From the NCBI RefSeq assembly GCF_001956695.1, contig NZ_CP019070.1, positions 310,001 to 374,000 on the forward strand: 64,000 nucleotides of DNA, written 5' to 3'. The notes below the pieces were generated by a model. It was not told the DNA's origin. It searched no databases and saw only the letters and a list, made by a program, of their open reading frames with translations. The DNA is from Poseidonibacter parvus. GTDB taxonomy: Bacteria > Campylobacterota > Campylobacteria > Campylobacterales > Arcobacteraceae. The position numbers and the translations under genes are program-made. Positions 35,790 through 46,576 of the stretch are shown piece after piece. Each line of letters starts with the position of its first letter. Position 1 is the stretch's first letter.

Positions 35790-38357
35790 TTATAAATTTG
35801 CTTTTGCATATTCTAATGCAGCAAGTTTAGCTTCTTCAATTTTTGATACATCTTTTCCACCAGCCTGTGCAAAATCAGGTCTTCCACCACCTCCACCACC
35901 AACGATTGGAGCAATCTCTTTAATCCAGTTACCAGCTTTAATATTTGTATCTTTACTTCCAGCAACAAGCATTACTTTTTCACCCTTTGCTTGAAGTAAT
36001 AAAACAGCTACTTTATCATTTGCATTTTTTAAATCATCTACAATTTTTTTGATATCACCATTTTGAACTACATCAACAACAACTTTTACATCACCAATCA
36101 TTTCTTCAATAATTGGTGCTGCTGTTTGGCTTTGTGCAAGTTCAACTTCTTTTTTAAGCTCTTTGATTTGCTCTTTTAATTTTTTTATACCAGTAATTGC
36201 ATCTTGGTTTTTAACTTCTTCTTGAACTTCTTGATATTTTTTTATAATTGAATTTGTATATTCAATTGCAGCTAAACCACAAACAGCTTCAATTCTTCGA
36301 ACTCCAGCGCTTACTCCTGATTCTTTTGTAATATAAATTGAACCAATATCAGAAGTATTATTTACGTGAGTTCCTCCACAAAATTCTACTGAAACATCAT
36401 CAAAGCTTACAACTCTAACACTATCACCATATTTTTCACCAAACATAGCAATTGCACCTTTGTTTTTAGCTTCTTCAATTGGTAATTCTTCAACATTACC
36501 TTTAATACCTCTTGCAATCATAGAGTTAACTAAATCTTCAACTTCTTTAATTTGTTCTTGTGTCATTGCCTTAGCATATGTAAAGTCAAATCTTAATCTT
36601 GAAGTGTCATTTAAAGAACCAGCTTGTGCAACAGTATCGCCTAAAACCATCTTTAGTGCTGATTGTAAAAGGTGTGTTGCACTATGATGTTTTTCAATTT
36701 CATTTCTATTTACTACAACGGCTTGAACATTTTCACCTTTTTTAAGTGTTGACTTTTCAACTATTACTTTTGAAAGATTAATATCATAAAATTTTGAAGT
36801 TTCAACTACTATTGCAATATGTTCATTGTCTTCTAAAGCTCCAGTATCTCCACTTTGTCCACCAGAAGTTGCATAAAATGGAGTGTTGTCTAACATAACC
36901 CATCCTGTTTGGCCTGCTTCTAAAGTATCAACTTCTTGAAATTTCTCATCAAGTAAAGTTACAATTGTAGAATTTTCAAATGTTTTTTCATATCCTACAA
37001 AATTGTTTTTACCATATTTTTCAAGTAAAGATTTAAAGTCACCTTCAGATGCAGTATCTCCACTACCTTTCCAAGCAGCTTTTGCTTTTGCTTTTTGTTC
37101 GCTCATTAATTCATCAAATTTAGCATTATCAACTTTTAAGTTTTTATCTCTTAGCATATCTTCTGTTAAGTCTAAAGGAAAACCATAAGTATCGTATAAT
37201 TTAAATGCTACTTCGCCTGAGAATATTTCTTTAGTTTTTGCTAATTCATCATTAAAGATACTCATACCTAAATCAATAGTTTTAAAGAATCTTTCTTCTT
37301 CTAGTGTTAACTGCTCTTTTATATAATCAGCTTGCTCTTTTAATTCACTGTAGTGTGAACCTAAAATATCACATAATGTATCATATGCTTGTGCTAAAAA
37401 TGGTTTTCTAAACCCTAATAAATATCCGTGTCTAACTGCACGTCTTAGAATTCTTCTAGAAACATAAGGTCTTCCTTCATTTCCAAATAAAATACCTTGA
37501 GATAACATAAATGATGTTGCTCTTAAGTGATCTGCAATTACTCTAAATGAACCAATATTTTCATCAGTGATTTGTTTCTTACTTAATTCTTCTATTTTTT
37601 TAATTATTGGTTGGAAATTAGATGAATCAAAGTTATTTAAAACACCTTCTTTAATAGCAATAACTCGCTCTAACCCCATACCTGTATCAATCGAAGGTTT
37701 TGGTAAAGAAGTTCTTGTGATTTTTCCATCTTTATCTTTTGTTTGCTCATATTGCATAAATACAAGGTTCCAAATTTCTAGGAATCTATCACCTTCTCCA
37801 CCTAAATAATCTTCATCGCTTGAGAAGTGTTCTTCTCCTTGATCATAGAAAATTTCAGAACATGGACCACATGGACCAGTATCACCCATTGACCAAAAGT
37901 TTTCTTTATCATCAAATCTTTTGATTCTATCTTCTCTAATATGTTTTTTCCATATATCATAAGCTTGATCATCATCATCATGAATTGTAACCCACAATTT
38001 ATCTATTGGTAATTCTAGATTTACAGTTATAAATTCCCATGCATAAGCAATTGCTTCTTCTTTAAAGTAATCAGCAAATGAAAAATTTCCTAACATTTCA
38101 AATAGTGTGTGATGACGTGCTGTATATCCAACATTCTCTAAGTCATTATGCTTACCACCAGCTCTTACACATAACTGACATGAAGTTGCAGTTGGGTTTT
38201 GTGGTCTTGGTATTGCACCTGTAAATATATCTTTGAATTGAACCATACCAGCATTTGTAAACATAAGTGTCGGGTCATCAGGAACTAATGGCATTGATGA
38301 AACAATGTCATGTCCTTTGTTTTTAAAAAATTCTAAGTACTCTTTTCTAATATCCAT
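35790..38357 (-). CDS. alaS: Alanyl-tRNA synthetase
   Basis: 855 residues, full length. The class-II core shows [34 protein letters not shown] (motif 2 region) and [14 protein letters not shown]; the editing domain has the zinc ligands HHSATHLL and C-G-G-T-H-V; the C-terminal domain ends [15 protein letters not shown], as in the family. It charges tRNA-Ala and clears mischarged Ser/Gly. It is the first gene of a two-gene leftward unit with the CopD-like gene. Confidence 0.97.
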   Translation of the reverse strand: MDIRKEYLEFFKNKGHDIVSSMPLVPDDPTLMFTNAGMVQFKDIFTGAIPRPQNPTATSCQLCVRAGGKHNDLENVGYTARHHTLFEMLGNFSFADYFKEEAIAYAWEFITVNLELPIDKLWVTIHDDDDQAYDIWKKHIREDRIKRFDDKENFWSMGDTGPCGPCSEIFYDQGEEHFSSDEDYLGGEGDRFLEIWNLVFMQYEQTKDKDGKITRTSLPKPSIDTGMGLERVIAIKEGVLNNFDSSNFQPIIKKIEELSKKQITDENIGSFRVIADHLRATSFMLSQGILFGNEGRPYVSRRILRRAVRHGYLLGFRKPFLAQAYDTLCDILGSHYSELKEQADYIKEQLTLEEERFFKTIDLGMSIFNDELAKTKEIFSGEVAFKLYDTYGFPLDLTEDMLRDKNLKVDNAKFDELMSEQKAKAKAAWKGSGDTASEGDFKSLLEKYGKNNFVGYEKTFENSTIVTLLDEKFQEVDTLEAGQTGWVMLDNTPFYATSGGQSGDTGALEDNEHIAIVVETSKFYDINLSKVIVEKSTLKKGENVQAVVVNRNEIEKHHSATHLLQSALKMVLGDTVAQAGSLNDTSRLRFDFTYAKAMTQEQIKEVEDLVNSMIARGIKGNVEELPIEEAKNKGAIAMFGEKYGDSVRVVSFDDVSVEFCGGTHVNNTSDIGSIYITKESGVSAGVRRIEAVCGLAAIEYTNSIIKKYQEVQEEVKNQDAITGIKKLKEQIKELKKEVELAQSQTAAPIIEEMIGDVKVVVDVVQNGDIKKIVDDLKNANDKVAVLLLQAKGEKVMLVAGSKDTNIKAGNWIKEIAPIVGGGGGGRPDFAQAGGKDVSKIEEAKLAALEYAKANL

Positions 38358-38544
38358 AAAATCATCCGTTTTAAATTTAAGTCAATTATTTTATCCAAAA
38401 ATTAATTTAGGCAAGATTAGTAGTAAATATATTAATGCAGTAAAACTTGTTTTAAGTTATTACAAGGTATCATGAGAAAGTTTAATTTAAAAAATTATAC
38501 TAACTTGAAGAAAAAATAAAACACTTAATAATAAAGGAAATAAA

Positions 38545-38862
38545 ATGGCTAAATATACAGAATTAACTCCAGCAAACTTTGAAGAAATCACTAACAGTGG
38601 TGTATCTATGGTTGACTTTTGGGCTCCATGGTGTGGACCTTGTAGAATGATTGCTCCAGTAATTGAAGAATTAGCAGAAGAGTTTGAAGGTAAAGCAAAC
38701 ATTTGTAAAGTAAATACAGATGAAGAGCAAGACTTAGCAGTTAAATATGGAATTAGATCAATCCCTACTATCATTTTTATGAAAGATGGTGAAGTTGTTG
38801 ATACTATGGTTGGTGCTTCTTCTAAACAAGCATTTACTGATAAAATTAACTCATTAATCTAA
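38545..38862 (+). CDS. trxA: Thioredoxin
   Basis: 105 residues with the active site W29-C30-G-P-C33, the cis-Pro loop RSIPTIIFMKDG and a C-terminal helix. It is the cytoplasmic disulfide reductant for ribonucleotide reductase, peroxiredoxins and others, recycled by the thioredoxin reductase encoded 4.5 kb downstream. AAAGGAAA precedes the ATG. It has its own strong terminator. Confidence 0.97.
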   Translation: MAKYTELTPANFEEITNSGVSMVDFWAPWCGPCRMIAPVIEELAEEFEGKANICKVNTDEEQDLAVKYGIRSIPTIIFMKDGEVVDTMVGASSKQAFTDKINSLI

Positions 38863-38880
38863 TAAATACTAACAAATATT

Positions 38881-38917
38881 AAAAAAGGGAAGAAGTTTTT
38901 ACTTCTTCCCTTTTTTT
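38881..38917 (+). terminator. Rho-independent terminator of trxA, 16-bp stem
   Basis: AAAAAAGGGAAGAAGT (38881-38896), loop TTTT, ACTTCTTCCCTTTTTT (38901-38916) plus a T-run. Perfect pairing and a poly-T tail. Confidence 0.92.
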
Positions 38918-38999
38918 ATGTCAAAAAATCTTCCAAAGTCACATACATGTCACTTTAATATTTTAATATTTCATTATAAAGAATATTAAGGAGTAGACA

Positions 39000-40412
39000 A
39001 TGTTCTCAAGTAGTAAAATTAAAATGATATTGCCACTGTTAGTTATTTTAATAGTAGCAATACTTCCAACACCAGAAGGACTTAGTGTAAACGCACACTA
39101 TTTCTTTGCAGTATTTTTAGGTGTGATTGTTGGATTAATATTAGAACCAATTCCAGCAGCACTAATAGGTTTAACAGGTGTAGCAGTATCTGCTACTTTT
39201 GGTTTAGTAGGTGAGACTGCAAAAGCTAGTCGTGATTGGGCTTTAAGTGGTTTTTCAAATGGTGTAATTTGGCTAATTTTTGCAGCATTTATGTTTGCAC
39301 TTGGATATAAAAAATCAGGACTTGGAAAAAGAATTGCTCTTTTACTTGTAAAATATTTAGGTAAAACATCTTTAGGTTTAGGATATGCAGTTGCTTTTGC
39401 TGATGGAATACTTGCACCTTTTATGCCTTCAAATACAGCAAGAAGTGCGGGAACTATTTTCCCAATTGCAATTAACATTCCACAAATGTTTGAATCAACT
39501 CCTCAAAAAGACCCAAGAAAATTAGGTTCATATATTTCATGGGTAGCAATTGCTGCAACTTGTGTTACAAGTTCAATGTTTTTAACAGCACTTGCACCAA
39601 ATTTACTAGCTGTATCTTTAGTAGAAAAAAGTACAAATATTGTAATTTCATGGGGTCAATGGTTTGGAACTCTTGCTATTATTATGATTCCATTATTTTT
39701 ACTTGTACCATTTTTAGCATATATAGTTTACCCACCAGAACAAAAACACTCTCCAGAAGCTCCAGCTTGGGCAAAAAAAGAGTTAGATATTATGGGTCCA
39801 ATTAGTAAAAAAGAGCTTTTAATGTTAGGTCTTGGAATACTAGCTTTAGTAATGTGGATTTTTGGAAGTTCTATTGGAGTAAATGGAACAACAGCTGCTA
39901 TTTTTGTTTTATGTTTACTTGTTTTAACAGATGTAATTACTTGGGAAGATGTTATTACAAATAAAGCAGCAATAAATGTATTTATTTGGTTTGCAACACT
40001 TGTAGCAATGGCATCAGGACTTAAAAAAGTGGGATTCTTAAAATGGGCATCGGGATTAATTTCAGGTGGTTTAGTAGGACTTGATCCTGTAACTATAGTG
40101 ATAATGCTTTTAGTATTATTCTTTGTATTCCACTATTTCTTTGCAAGCGTAACAGCACATACAGTTGCATTATTACCATTATTTTTAGGAGTGGCAACTA
40201 ATCTTATACCAGCTTCTATGATGGAGCCTTTAGCTTTATTATTAGTAGGTTCATTAGGTTTAATGGGAATTATAACTCCTTATGCAACAGGACCATCACC
40301 TATTTGGTATGGTGCAGGTTATATTTCACAAGCTACATGGTGGAAATTAGGATTTATTTTCGGAGCAGTTTATTTAAGTGCATTAGTTTTACTAGGATTT
40401 ATGATACTTTAG
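39000..40412 (+). CDS. DASS-family anion/dicarboxylate transporter
   Basis: 470 residues with about twelve membrane helices. The family's S-N-T signature is in helix hairpin 1 (PFMPSNTARSAGTIFPI, near residue 145), and a second, T-P-Y-A-T-G, in hairpin 2 (GLMGIITPYATGPSPIWYG, near 425). The form is that of 2-oxoglutarate/malate or citrate/succinate carriers (SLC13/CitT/DiT1 group). The likely substrates are C4-dicarboxylates or related acids. It is followed by a sensor kinase and regulator that plausibly control it. Confidence 0.88.
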   Translation: MFSSSKIKMILPLLVILIVAILPTPEGLSVNAHYFFAVFLGVIVGLILEPIPAALIGLTGVAVSATFGLVGETAKASRDWALSGFSNGVIWLIFAAFMFALGYKKSGLGKRIALLLVKYLGKTSLGLGYAVAFADGILAPFMPSNTARSAGTIFPIAINIPQMFESTPQKDPRKLGSYISWVAIAATCVTSSMFLTALAPNLLAVSLVEKSTNIVISWGQWFGTLAIIMIPLFLLVPFLAYIVYPPEQKHSPEAPAWAKKELDIMGPISKKELLMLGLGILALVMWIFGSSIGVNGTTAAIFVLCLLVLTDVITWEDVITNKAAINVFIWFATLVAMASGLKKVGFLKWASGLISGGLVGLDPVTIVIMLLVLFFVFHYFFASVTAHTVALLPLFLGVATNLIPASMMEPLALLLVGSLGLMGIITPYATGPSPIWYGAGYISQATWWKLGFIFGAVYLSALVLLGFMIL

Positions 40413-40424
40413 ACAAAAAATATT

Positions 40425-40453
40425 TATAGCAGTAATTAAATTACTGCTATAAT
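40425..40453. promoter_or_regulatory. 11-bp palindrome overlapping a TATAAT box
   Basis: TATAGCAGTAA (40425-40435), 5-nt loop, TTACTGCTATA (40441-40451); the right arm runs into TATAAT (40448-40453), only 8 bp before the kinase start. There is no T-run. It could end the transporter transcript weakly, or be an operator over a promoter. Confidence 0.5.
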
Positions 40454-40460
40454 ATACTTC

Positions 40461-42623
40461 ATGAAAAAACTTATTTTAATCACAATTCTTTTTACAACTT
40501 TTCTTTTTGCAAACTCATCAATTTTAATTATAAACTCTTATCATAAAGGTTATGAATGGAGTGATAGTATAATCAAAGGTATTGAAAAAACTTTATATTC
40601 ACATCCTAGTATTGATATGAATATTTTATATATGGATTCAAAGAGAATATCCACTTCTGAATATTTTCAAAGCTTAAAAGATTTATATAAAGTTCAATTA
40701 GAAAATAGAAAATATGATTTAGTAATAACTGTGGATAGGTTTGCTTATGATTTTGTTGTTAAAAATTATAATGAATTTTTTAAAGATGAACTTATTTTAA
40801 GCGTTGGAATAGAGAATTTTAATAAGCAAAGACTTAAAAAATATAATCTTGAAAATAAAGTTTCAGCTTTATTAGAAAAAAGAGATTTAAAAGCAAATGT
40901 AAAACTAATAGAAACAATTATACCTTCAATAAAAAAACTCTATGTAATAAATGATAAAAGTGAAAATGCAAAACATACAGAACCTTTGATAAAAAATCTT
41001 TTTGATGGCTTTAAAGGCAGATATGAACTTATTTATTTAAGAGAAAATAGCTTAAAAGATTTAGAAAAAAGATTCTCAAAGTTTCAAGAGAATACGGCTT
41101 TATTATTTGTAAGGTTTTATAAGAATAGTAATGGAGTTTTAAATAAAAATCAAGAAATAGCAAAGTTTATAAAAGATGCAAAAGTTCCAATTTTTATAAC
41201 TGATTCAATCTTTAATAAAAAAGGTGCAATTGGTGGAAAAATAGTAGAACTTGAAAAGTTTGGAAAAACATCAGGACAAATGGCTCTAGATATTTTAGAA
41301 GATAAAAAACAAATAATCAAAGTTTCAAAGGACTTTTCTTATGTTTTCGATGCTTTAAAATTAGATAGTTTTACTTTATCAATTAACCAAGTTAAAGAAG
41401 ATTATGAAATTGTAAATAAAAGAGTAACTTTTTTTGATAAAAATAGAGGTTTTATAAACTTTGTTTTCACTATTTCACCTTTTTTAATTTTATTAATTAT
41501 TGGTTTATTTCACAACATTTATTTAAGAATCCATAGTCAAAAAAAATTAAAGCAAAGAATTGAGTTTGATACAGTTTTATTAAATGCAATTGAAAGCCCT
41601 ATATTTTGGGAAGATGATAAAGGAATAATTGTTGATTCAAACTTAAAATTTTGTAATTTTATAAATATGAATGCAAAAGAAATATATGGACGAAAATTAA
41701 GTGATTTAAGAAATACTAATAGTAGTTTATTAGTAAATATTTTAAAAAGATTTAATATAAATAAAGAAGAAAATAATCAGTTTAAATTTAAAACTGCAAA
41801 AAATGAAGTAGGAACATTTTTTATTAAACAAGCCCAGTATTGTGATAATAAAACCAAAAAAAGTGGTGTGGTTACAATTCTTACGGATATTACAAAAGAA
41901 AAAGAAATAGAAAAAGAGAAGAAAAAAAATGAAGAGTTTGTAATACAACAATCAAAACTTGCAGAAGTTGGAGAAATTTTTTCATCAATTGCACATCAAT
42001 GGAAATCTCCATTAGTGGAAATTACAACAATTGCACAAGAAAGTTTTTATAATTCAAATAGCAGTTTAAATGAAGATGAATCATACGTAAAAGATATAAT
42101 GACGCAAGTAAATTATATGACAAAAACAATAAATGATTTTCAAGAGTTTATAATTCCATTTAATGAAAAAAAAGTATTTAATATTTTGGAAGCTGTAAAT
42201 TCTATGTTAGAAATTGTAAATCATAATATTAAATACAATTATATTAAAATAAAAATTGATGTAAAAGAGAATACAAACTTAAATGTAAATGGTTTTAGAA
42301 ATGAGTTTATGCAGTCTTTTTTAAATATTATAAATAATGCAAAAGATGAATTATTAAAAAATGATATTAAAAATAGATATATTAATATTTCTATTTACAA
42401 TGAAGAAAAGAATATCATTATAAAAATAAATGACAATGCAGGTGGAATAAAAAATGAAGATATTCATAAAGTATTTAAAGCATACTACTCAACAAAGAAA
42501 AATGGACATGGAATTGGTTTATATATGGCAAAAATGATAATAAAAGATAAAATGAATGGAAAATTAAGTGTGAAAAATTTAGAAAATGGCGCATCATTTA
42601 AAATTATCTTGGAGAATGTTTAG
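40461..42623 (+). CDS. Sensor histidine kinase with periplasmic ABC-substrate-binding-like domain
   Basis: 720 residues: signal peptide (1-17), a periplasmic domain of about 300 residues resembling ABC-type substrate-binding proteins (opening SSILIINSYHKGYEWSD), one membrane helix (about 335-355), a PAS-like domain (about 370-480), then a kinase core with H512 in SSIAHQWKSPL, N box IINNAKDEL, G1 NDNAGG and G2 GHGIGLYMAKM. It should sense a periplasmic solute and phosphorylate the next gene's product. No Shine-Dalgarno is evident before the ATG. Confidence 0.88.
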   Translation: MKKLILITILFTTFLFANSSILIINSYHKGYEWSDSIIKGIEKTLYSHPSIDMNILYMDSKRISTSEYFQSLKDLYKVQLENRKYDLVITVDRFAYDFVVKNYNEFFKDELILSVGIENFNKQRLKKYNLENKVSALLEKRDLKANVKLIETIIPSIKKLYVINDKSENAKHTEPLIKNLFDGFKGRYELIYLRENSLKDLEKRFSKFQENTALLFVRFYKNSNGVLNKNQEIAKFIKDAKVPIFITDSIFNKKGAIGGKIVELEKFGKTSGQMALDILEDKKQIIKVSKDFSYVFDALKLDSFTLSINQVKEDYEIVNKRVTFFDKNRGFINFVFTISPFLILLIIGLFHNIYLRIHSQKKLKQRIEFDTVLLNAIESPIFWEDDKGIIVDSNLKFCNFINMNAKEIYGRKLSDLRNTNSSLLVNILKRFNINKEENNQFKFKTAKNEVGTFFIKQAQYCDNKTKKSGVVTILTDITKEKEIEKEKKKNEEFVIQQSKLAEVGEIFSSIAHQWKSPLVEITTIAQESFYNSNSSLNEDESYVKDIMTQVNYMTKTINDFQEFIIPFNEKKVFNILEAVNSMLEIVNHNIKYNYIKIKIDVKENTNLNVNGFRNEFMQSFLNIINNAKDELLKNDIKNRYINISIYNEEKNIIIKINDNAGGIKNEDIHKVFKAYYSTKKNGHGIGLYMAKMIIKDKMNGKLSVKNLENGASFKIILENV

Positions 42624-43279
42624 TGAAAGTATTAGTTTTAGAAGATAATGAAAGACTATTAAATGTAATAAAATCTGCACTGGTAAAAGAAAACTATGTA
42701 GTTGATACTTTTACAGATGGTGATGATGCTCTTAACGCTTTAGAAAATGGATATAACTGTTTTATTTTAGATATTAATGTCCCAAATATTGATGGAATAT
42801 CTTTGTTAGAATTATTAAGAATTAATCATAAAGATACACCTGTAATTATTATAAGTTCAAACCATGATTTTGAAAAAATACAAAAATCTTATGATTTAGG
42901 TTGTGATGATTATATTAAAAAACCTTTTTTTATTTTAGAATTAGTGCAAAAAGTAAAAAAATTTTGTAAACTTCAAAAAAAGTTTCTAGAATTTAGTAGT
43001 GATTATAAATATGATTTTATTAACCATATTTTATATAAAGAGAATAAAGAAATTGAATTAACAAAAAAAGAGATTTTATTTTTAGAGTTATTCTCAAAAA
43101 ACTTACACCATATAGCTACTTATGAAGAATTAGAAGAGTATGTGTGGGAAGGTGAAAATACAAATCTTGTAAATATAAGAGCAATGATAAAAAGGCTTAG
43201 AAAAAAAATTCCTTATGAATCAGTAGTAATTGTAAAAGGTATGGGATATTCACTTTCTAAGGATACAAAATTAGTTTAA
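42623..43279 (+). CDS. OmpR-family response regulator
   Basis: 218 residues. Receiver domain with acidic pocket E7-D8, phospho-acceptor D50 in CFILDINVPNIDG, and the conserved Lys in DDYIKKPF; C-terminal winged helix (about 130-218) with LVNIRAMIKRLRKKIP as recognition helix and GMGYSL at the wing. The GTG start overlaps the kinase stop by one base, so kinase and regulator are coupled. The likely target is the upstream dicarboxylate-type transporter gene; this is inference. Confidence 0.92.
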   Translation: MKVLVLEDNERLLNVIKSALVKENYVVDTFTDGDDALNALENGYNCFILDINVPNIDGISLLELLRINHKDTPVIIISSNHDFEKIQKSYDLGCDDYIKKPFFILELVQKVKKFCKLQKKFLEFSSDYKYDFINHILYKENKEIELTKKEILFLELFSKNLHHIATYEELEEYVWEGENTNLVNIRAMIKRLRKKIPYESVVIVKGMGYSLSKDTKLV

Positions 43280-43369
43280 GATTAGTTAAACTATAACTTA
43301 CATATATTTTAGTATTATTACATCTTTAATAAATACTATAGCTTATACATAAAAAAACAAGGACTTGAT

Positions 43370-44299
43370 ATGTTAGATTTAGCGATTATTGGTGGAGGAC
43401 CTGCAGGACTTACTGCTGGTTTATATACAACAAGAGGTGGTTTAAACAACGTTACTATGTTTGAAATGGGAATGCCAGGTGGTCAAATTACTACTTCATC
43501 TGAAGTAGAAAATTATCCAGGACAAAAAGAAATTGTAACAGGTATGGCTTTAATGGAAGATTGGCCTGAACAATGTAAAAGATTTGGTTTAAAACATGAA
43601 ATGAACCAAGTTATGTCTGTTACAAAAAACGATGGTGTTTTTACACTTAAAACAGCTGATGGAAAAACTCAAGAAGCAAAATCTGTATTATTAGCAACGG
43701 GTTCTGTTCCTAGACGTGCAGGATTTAAAGGTGAAGACCAATTATTTGGAAAAGGTGTTTCTACTTGTGCAACTTGTGATGGTTTTTTCTATAAAGGTAA
43801 AGAGGTTGCTGTAATTGGTGGTGGAGATACTGCCTTAGAAGAAGCAGTTTACCTTTCAAAAATGTGTTCAAAAGTATATGTTATTCACAGACGTGATACA
43901 TACAGAGCAGCACCTTCAACTATTGAACATATGAAAAATGCAGATAATATAGAAGAAGTAACAAATGTAGATATTGATGAGGTTTATGGTGATAATATGG
44001 GTGTAACTGGTATTAAAGTTAAATCTAAAATCACAGGAGAAATCAGAGATATTCCAGTTCCTGGTGTATTTGTTTTTGTTGGACGTGATGTATTAAATGA
44101 TTCTTTAAAACAAGAAGATGGCTCTTTTTTATGTGAAACAAACGACGCTGGTGAAATTGTTGTTGATTTAAAAATGAGAACTAATGTTGAAGGTTTATAT
44201 GCAGCTGGTGATGTTAGAATTGATGCTTCAAAACAAGTAGTTTGTGCTGCTGGTGATGGTGCAACAGCAGCAGTTAATATTATTGAGTATTTAGGATAA
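43370..44299 (+). CDS. trxB: Thioredoxin reductase
   Basis: 309 residues of the low-molecular-weight flavoprotein type: FAD site [12 protein letters not shown] (8-19), redox CATC at 133-136 in [13 protein letters not shown] site [11 protein letters not shown], and the C-terminal GLYAAGDVR for FAD. It reduces thioredoxin with NADPH. AAGGA precedes the ATG. It is followed by dapB after 15 bp, probably in one transcript. Confidence 0.96.
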   Translation: MLDLAIIGGGPAGLTAGLYTTRGGLNNVTMFEMGMPGGQITTSSEVENYPGQKEIVTGMALMEDWPEQCKRFGLKHEMNQVMSVTKNDGVFTLKTADGKTQEAKSVLLATGSVPRRAGFKGEDQLFGKGVSTCATCDGFFYKGKEVAVIGGGDTALEEAVYLSKMCSKVYVIHRRDTYRAAPSTIEHMKNADNIEEVTNVDIDEVYGDNMGVTGIKVKSKITGEIRDIPVPGVFVFVGRDVLNDSLKQEDGSFLCETNDAGEIVVDLKMRTNVEGLYAAGDVRIDASKQVVCAAGDGATAAVNIIEYLG

Positions 44300-44314
44300 A
44301 AGGAAATTAATTAA

Positions 44315-45088
44315 ATGATTAAAGTTGGAATTTTAGGAAGTACAGGAAGAGTTGGATCTTTATTAATTGATGATTTAGAGAATGACGAATATGCAAGAGT
44401 TGGTGCAGTTCATGTTTTTGATAAATTAAAAAAACAATTACCAGAAGATACAGTTGTAACTAATGATATGAAAGTATTATTTGATTCTTCTGATGTAGTT
44501 ATTGATTTTAGTGCACCAGCTGCAACTGAAGCTTTATTAACTGAAGTTGTTGAAAATGGTGCTAGAAAACCTTTAGTAATTGCAACTACTGGATTTACTA
44601 AACACCAACAAAATCTATTATTTGAAGCAAGTAAATTAGTACCTATTTTATATGCTACAAATATGAGTTTAGGAGTTGCTGTTTTAAATAAATTAGTTGC
44701 ACTTGCTTCTAAAACTTTAAGTGATTTTGATATTGAAATTGTTGAACAACATCATAAACATAAAGTTGATTCACCTTCAGGAACTGCTTTAACACTTGCT
44801 GAACATGCAGCTGATGCTAGAGGTTTAGATTTAGATAAAGTTAGAGTTTCAGGAAGAGATGGTCAAATTGGTGCAAGAACTAAAGATGAAATTGCAGTAA
44901 TGGCTTTAAGAGGTGGAGATATTGTAGGTCGACATACAGTTGGTTTATATAATGATGGTGAATTCTTAGAATTAAATCATACAGCAACAGCTAGAAATAC
45001 TTTTTCAAAAGGTGCTATAAAAGTTGCAAAATGGATTATTGGAAAAGAACCAAAACTTTACTCAATCAATGACGCTTTAGGTTTATAA
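44315..45088 (+). CDS. dapB: 4-hydroxy-tetrahydrodipicolinate reductase, DapB
   Basis: 257 residues. N-terminal dinucleotide-binding [10 protein letters not shown], a TGFT loop and the catalytic block [23 protein letters not shown] (His-His-x-x-K). It makes tetrahydrodipicolinate for lysine and peptidoglycan diaminopimelate, upstream of LysA in the pathway. It lies between trxB and purF; a long inverted repeat separates it from purF. Confidence 0.96.
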   Translation: MIKVGILGSTGRVGSLLIDDLENDEYARVGAVHVFDKLKKQLPEDTVVTNDMKVLFDSSDVVIDFSAPAATEALLTEVVENGARKPLVIATTGFTKHQQNLLFEASKLVPILYATNMSLGVAVLNKLVALASKTLSDFDIEIVEQHHKHKVDSPSGTALTLAEHAADARGLDLDKVRVSGRDGQIGARTKDEIAVMALRGGDIVGRHTVGLYNDGEFLELNHTATARNTFSKGAIKVAKWIIGKEPKLYSINDALGL

Positions 45089-45126
45089 AACTTAAACTTT
45101 TAAACAAAATTAATAAAATAAAAACT

Positions 45127-45165
45127 AAAAGAAAAAAGACATTTACACTTTCACTTTTTTCTTTT
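45127..45165 (+). terminator. Inverted repeat after dapB
   Basis: AAAAGAAAAAAG (45127-45138), 15-nt loop, CTTTTTTCTTTT (45154-45165). Perfect 12-bp arms, A/T-rich, in the dapB-purF gap; a plausible weak terminator that also sits just before the purF ribosome site. Confidence 0.5.
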
Positions 45166-45181
45166 CAATAAGGTTAAATAA

Positions 45182-46528
45182 ATGTGCGCAATAGTTGGAA
45201 TTTACGGGAATGATAATGCTGCAAGACTTGCATCTCTTGCATTGTTTGCAATGCAACATAGAGGTCAAGAAGCTACTGGTATTTCTTCTTCGTGTGATGG
45301 AAAAATTCATACGATTAAAAATAGAGGTTTAGTATCAGATGTATTTAAAGAGTCTGCACTTAAAATTCTTAAAGGGAATATGGCTATTGGGCATAATAGA
45401 TACTCAACTGCTGGTGGAGATTCTATTTTAGATGCTCAACCTGTATTTGCTAAGTATAAATTAGGTGAAATATCTATTGTTCATAATGGTAACCTAATCA
45501 ACAAAGATGAAGTTAGAAAAGATTTAATTGATAAAGGTGCCATTTTTCAAACAGGAATGGATACTGAAAACTTAATTCATTTAATTGCTAAGAACACTAA
45601 AGATAGATTAAGAGATAGAATTAAAGAAGCACTACAAAGAACAGTTGGAGCTTATTGTTTTATTGTTCAATCAAGATCAAAACAGTTTGTAATTAGAGAT
45701 AAATATGGAATTAGACCATTATCTTTAGGAAAATTAAAATCAGGTGGTTATATAGTTGCTTCTGAAACTTGTGCTTTTGATTTAGTTGATGCAACTTTTG
45801 TAAGAGATGTTAAGCCTGGAGAGATGTTAATTTTTAGTGAAGATTATGATGAGCCTGAATCAATTCAATTATTTGAACCAGAATTTAGACCTTGTGCTTT
45901 TGAATATGTATATTTTGCGCGACCAGATTCAGAAATAGATGGAAAAAATGTATATACAACAAGAGAACATATGGGTAAAGCCTTAGCATTAAATGATAAA
46001 GCTTCAACTGTAAAATATGATATGGTTGTACCTGTTCCAGATTCAGGAGTTCCAGCAGCTCTTGGTTATGCAGCACAAAGTGGTGTACCTTTTGAATACG
46101 GAATAATTAGAAATCATTATGTTGGAAGAACATTTATTGAACCAACTCAAGAAATGAGAAGCATGAAAGTTAAAATGAAACTTTCACCTATGAAATCATT
46201 AATTGCAGGTAAATCTTTACTTGTAATTGATGATTCAATAGTAAGGGGTACTACTTCTAAGAGAATTGTAAGAATGCTTAAAGATGCGGGAGCAAAAGAA
46301 GTACACTTTAGAGTTGCTTCTCCTGAGATTAAATTCCCTTGTTATTATGGTATTGATACACCTAATAAAGAAGAATTAATTTCTAATAACATGACTAAAG
46401 ATGAAGTTTGTAAATATATTGAAGCTGATTCTTTAGAATACTTATCAGTTGATGATTTAGTTAATGCAATTGGTGGTGATAGGAATTATGCCTTAGAGAG
46501 TTTTGATGGAGATTACTTCGTTAAATAA
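45182..46528 (+). CDS. purF: Amidophosphoribosyltransferase PurF
   Basis: 448 residues. The sequence begins M-C2-AIVGIYG, so the N-terminal nucleophile Cys is exposed by simple Met removal and there is no propeptide. The glutaminase domain has MQHRGQEATGI and HNRYSTAGG; the phosphoribosyltransferase domain has the PRPP motif LLVIDDSIVRGTTSK. It makes phosphoribosylamine, the first committed purine step. Its ribosome site is AAGG. The purF end forms a strong bidirectional terminator. Confidence 0.96.
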   Translation: MCAIVGIYGNDNAARLASLALFAMQHRGQEATGISSSCDGKIHTIKNRGLVSDVFKESALKILKGNMAIGHNRYSTAGGDSILDAQPVFAKYKLGEISIVHNGNLINKDEVRKDLIDKGAIFQTGMDTENLIHLIAKNTKDRLRDRIKEALQRTVGAYCFIVQSRSKQFVIRDKYGIRPLSLGKLKSGGYIVASETCAFDLVDATFVRDVKPGEMLIFSEDYDEPESIQLFEPEFRPCAFEYVYFARPDSEIDGKNVYTTREHMGKALALNDKASTVKYDMVVPVPDSGVPAALGYAAQSGVPFEYGIIRNHYVGRTFIEPTQEMRSMKVKMKLSPMKSLIAGKSLLVIDDSIVRGTTSKRIVRMLKDAGAKEVHFRVASPEIKFPCYYGIDTPNKEELISNNMTKDEVCKYIEADSLEYLSVDDLVNAIGGDRNYALESFDGDYFVK

Positions 46529-46550
46529 TAACTCTTATTTTGTAAACTTT

Positions 46551-46576
46551 AAATATTAGGGTAAACCCTAATATTT
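46551..46576. terminator. Bidirectional terminator, 12-bp perfect stem
   Basis: AAATATTAGGGT (46551-46562), loop AA, ACCCTAATATTT (46565-46576), then T-run; it ends purF and, leftward, the GNAT-nitrilase gene. Confidence 0.85.
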
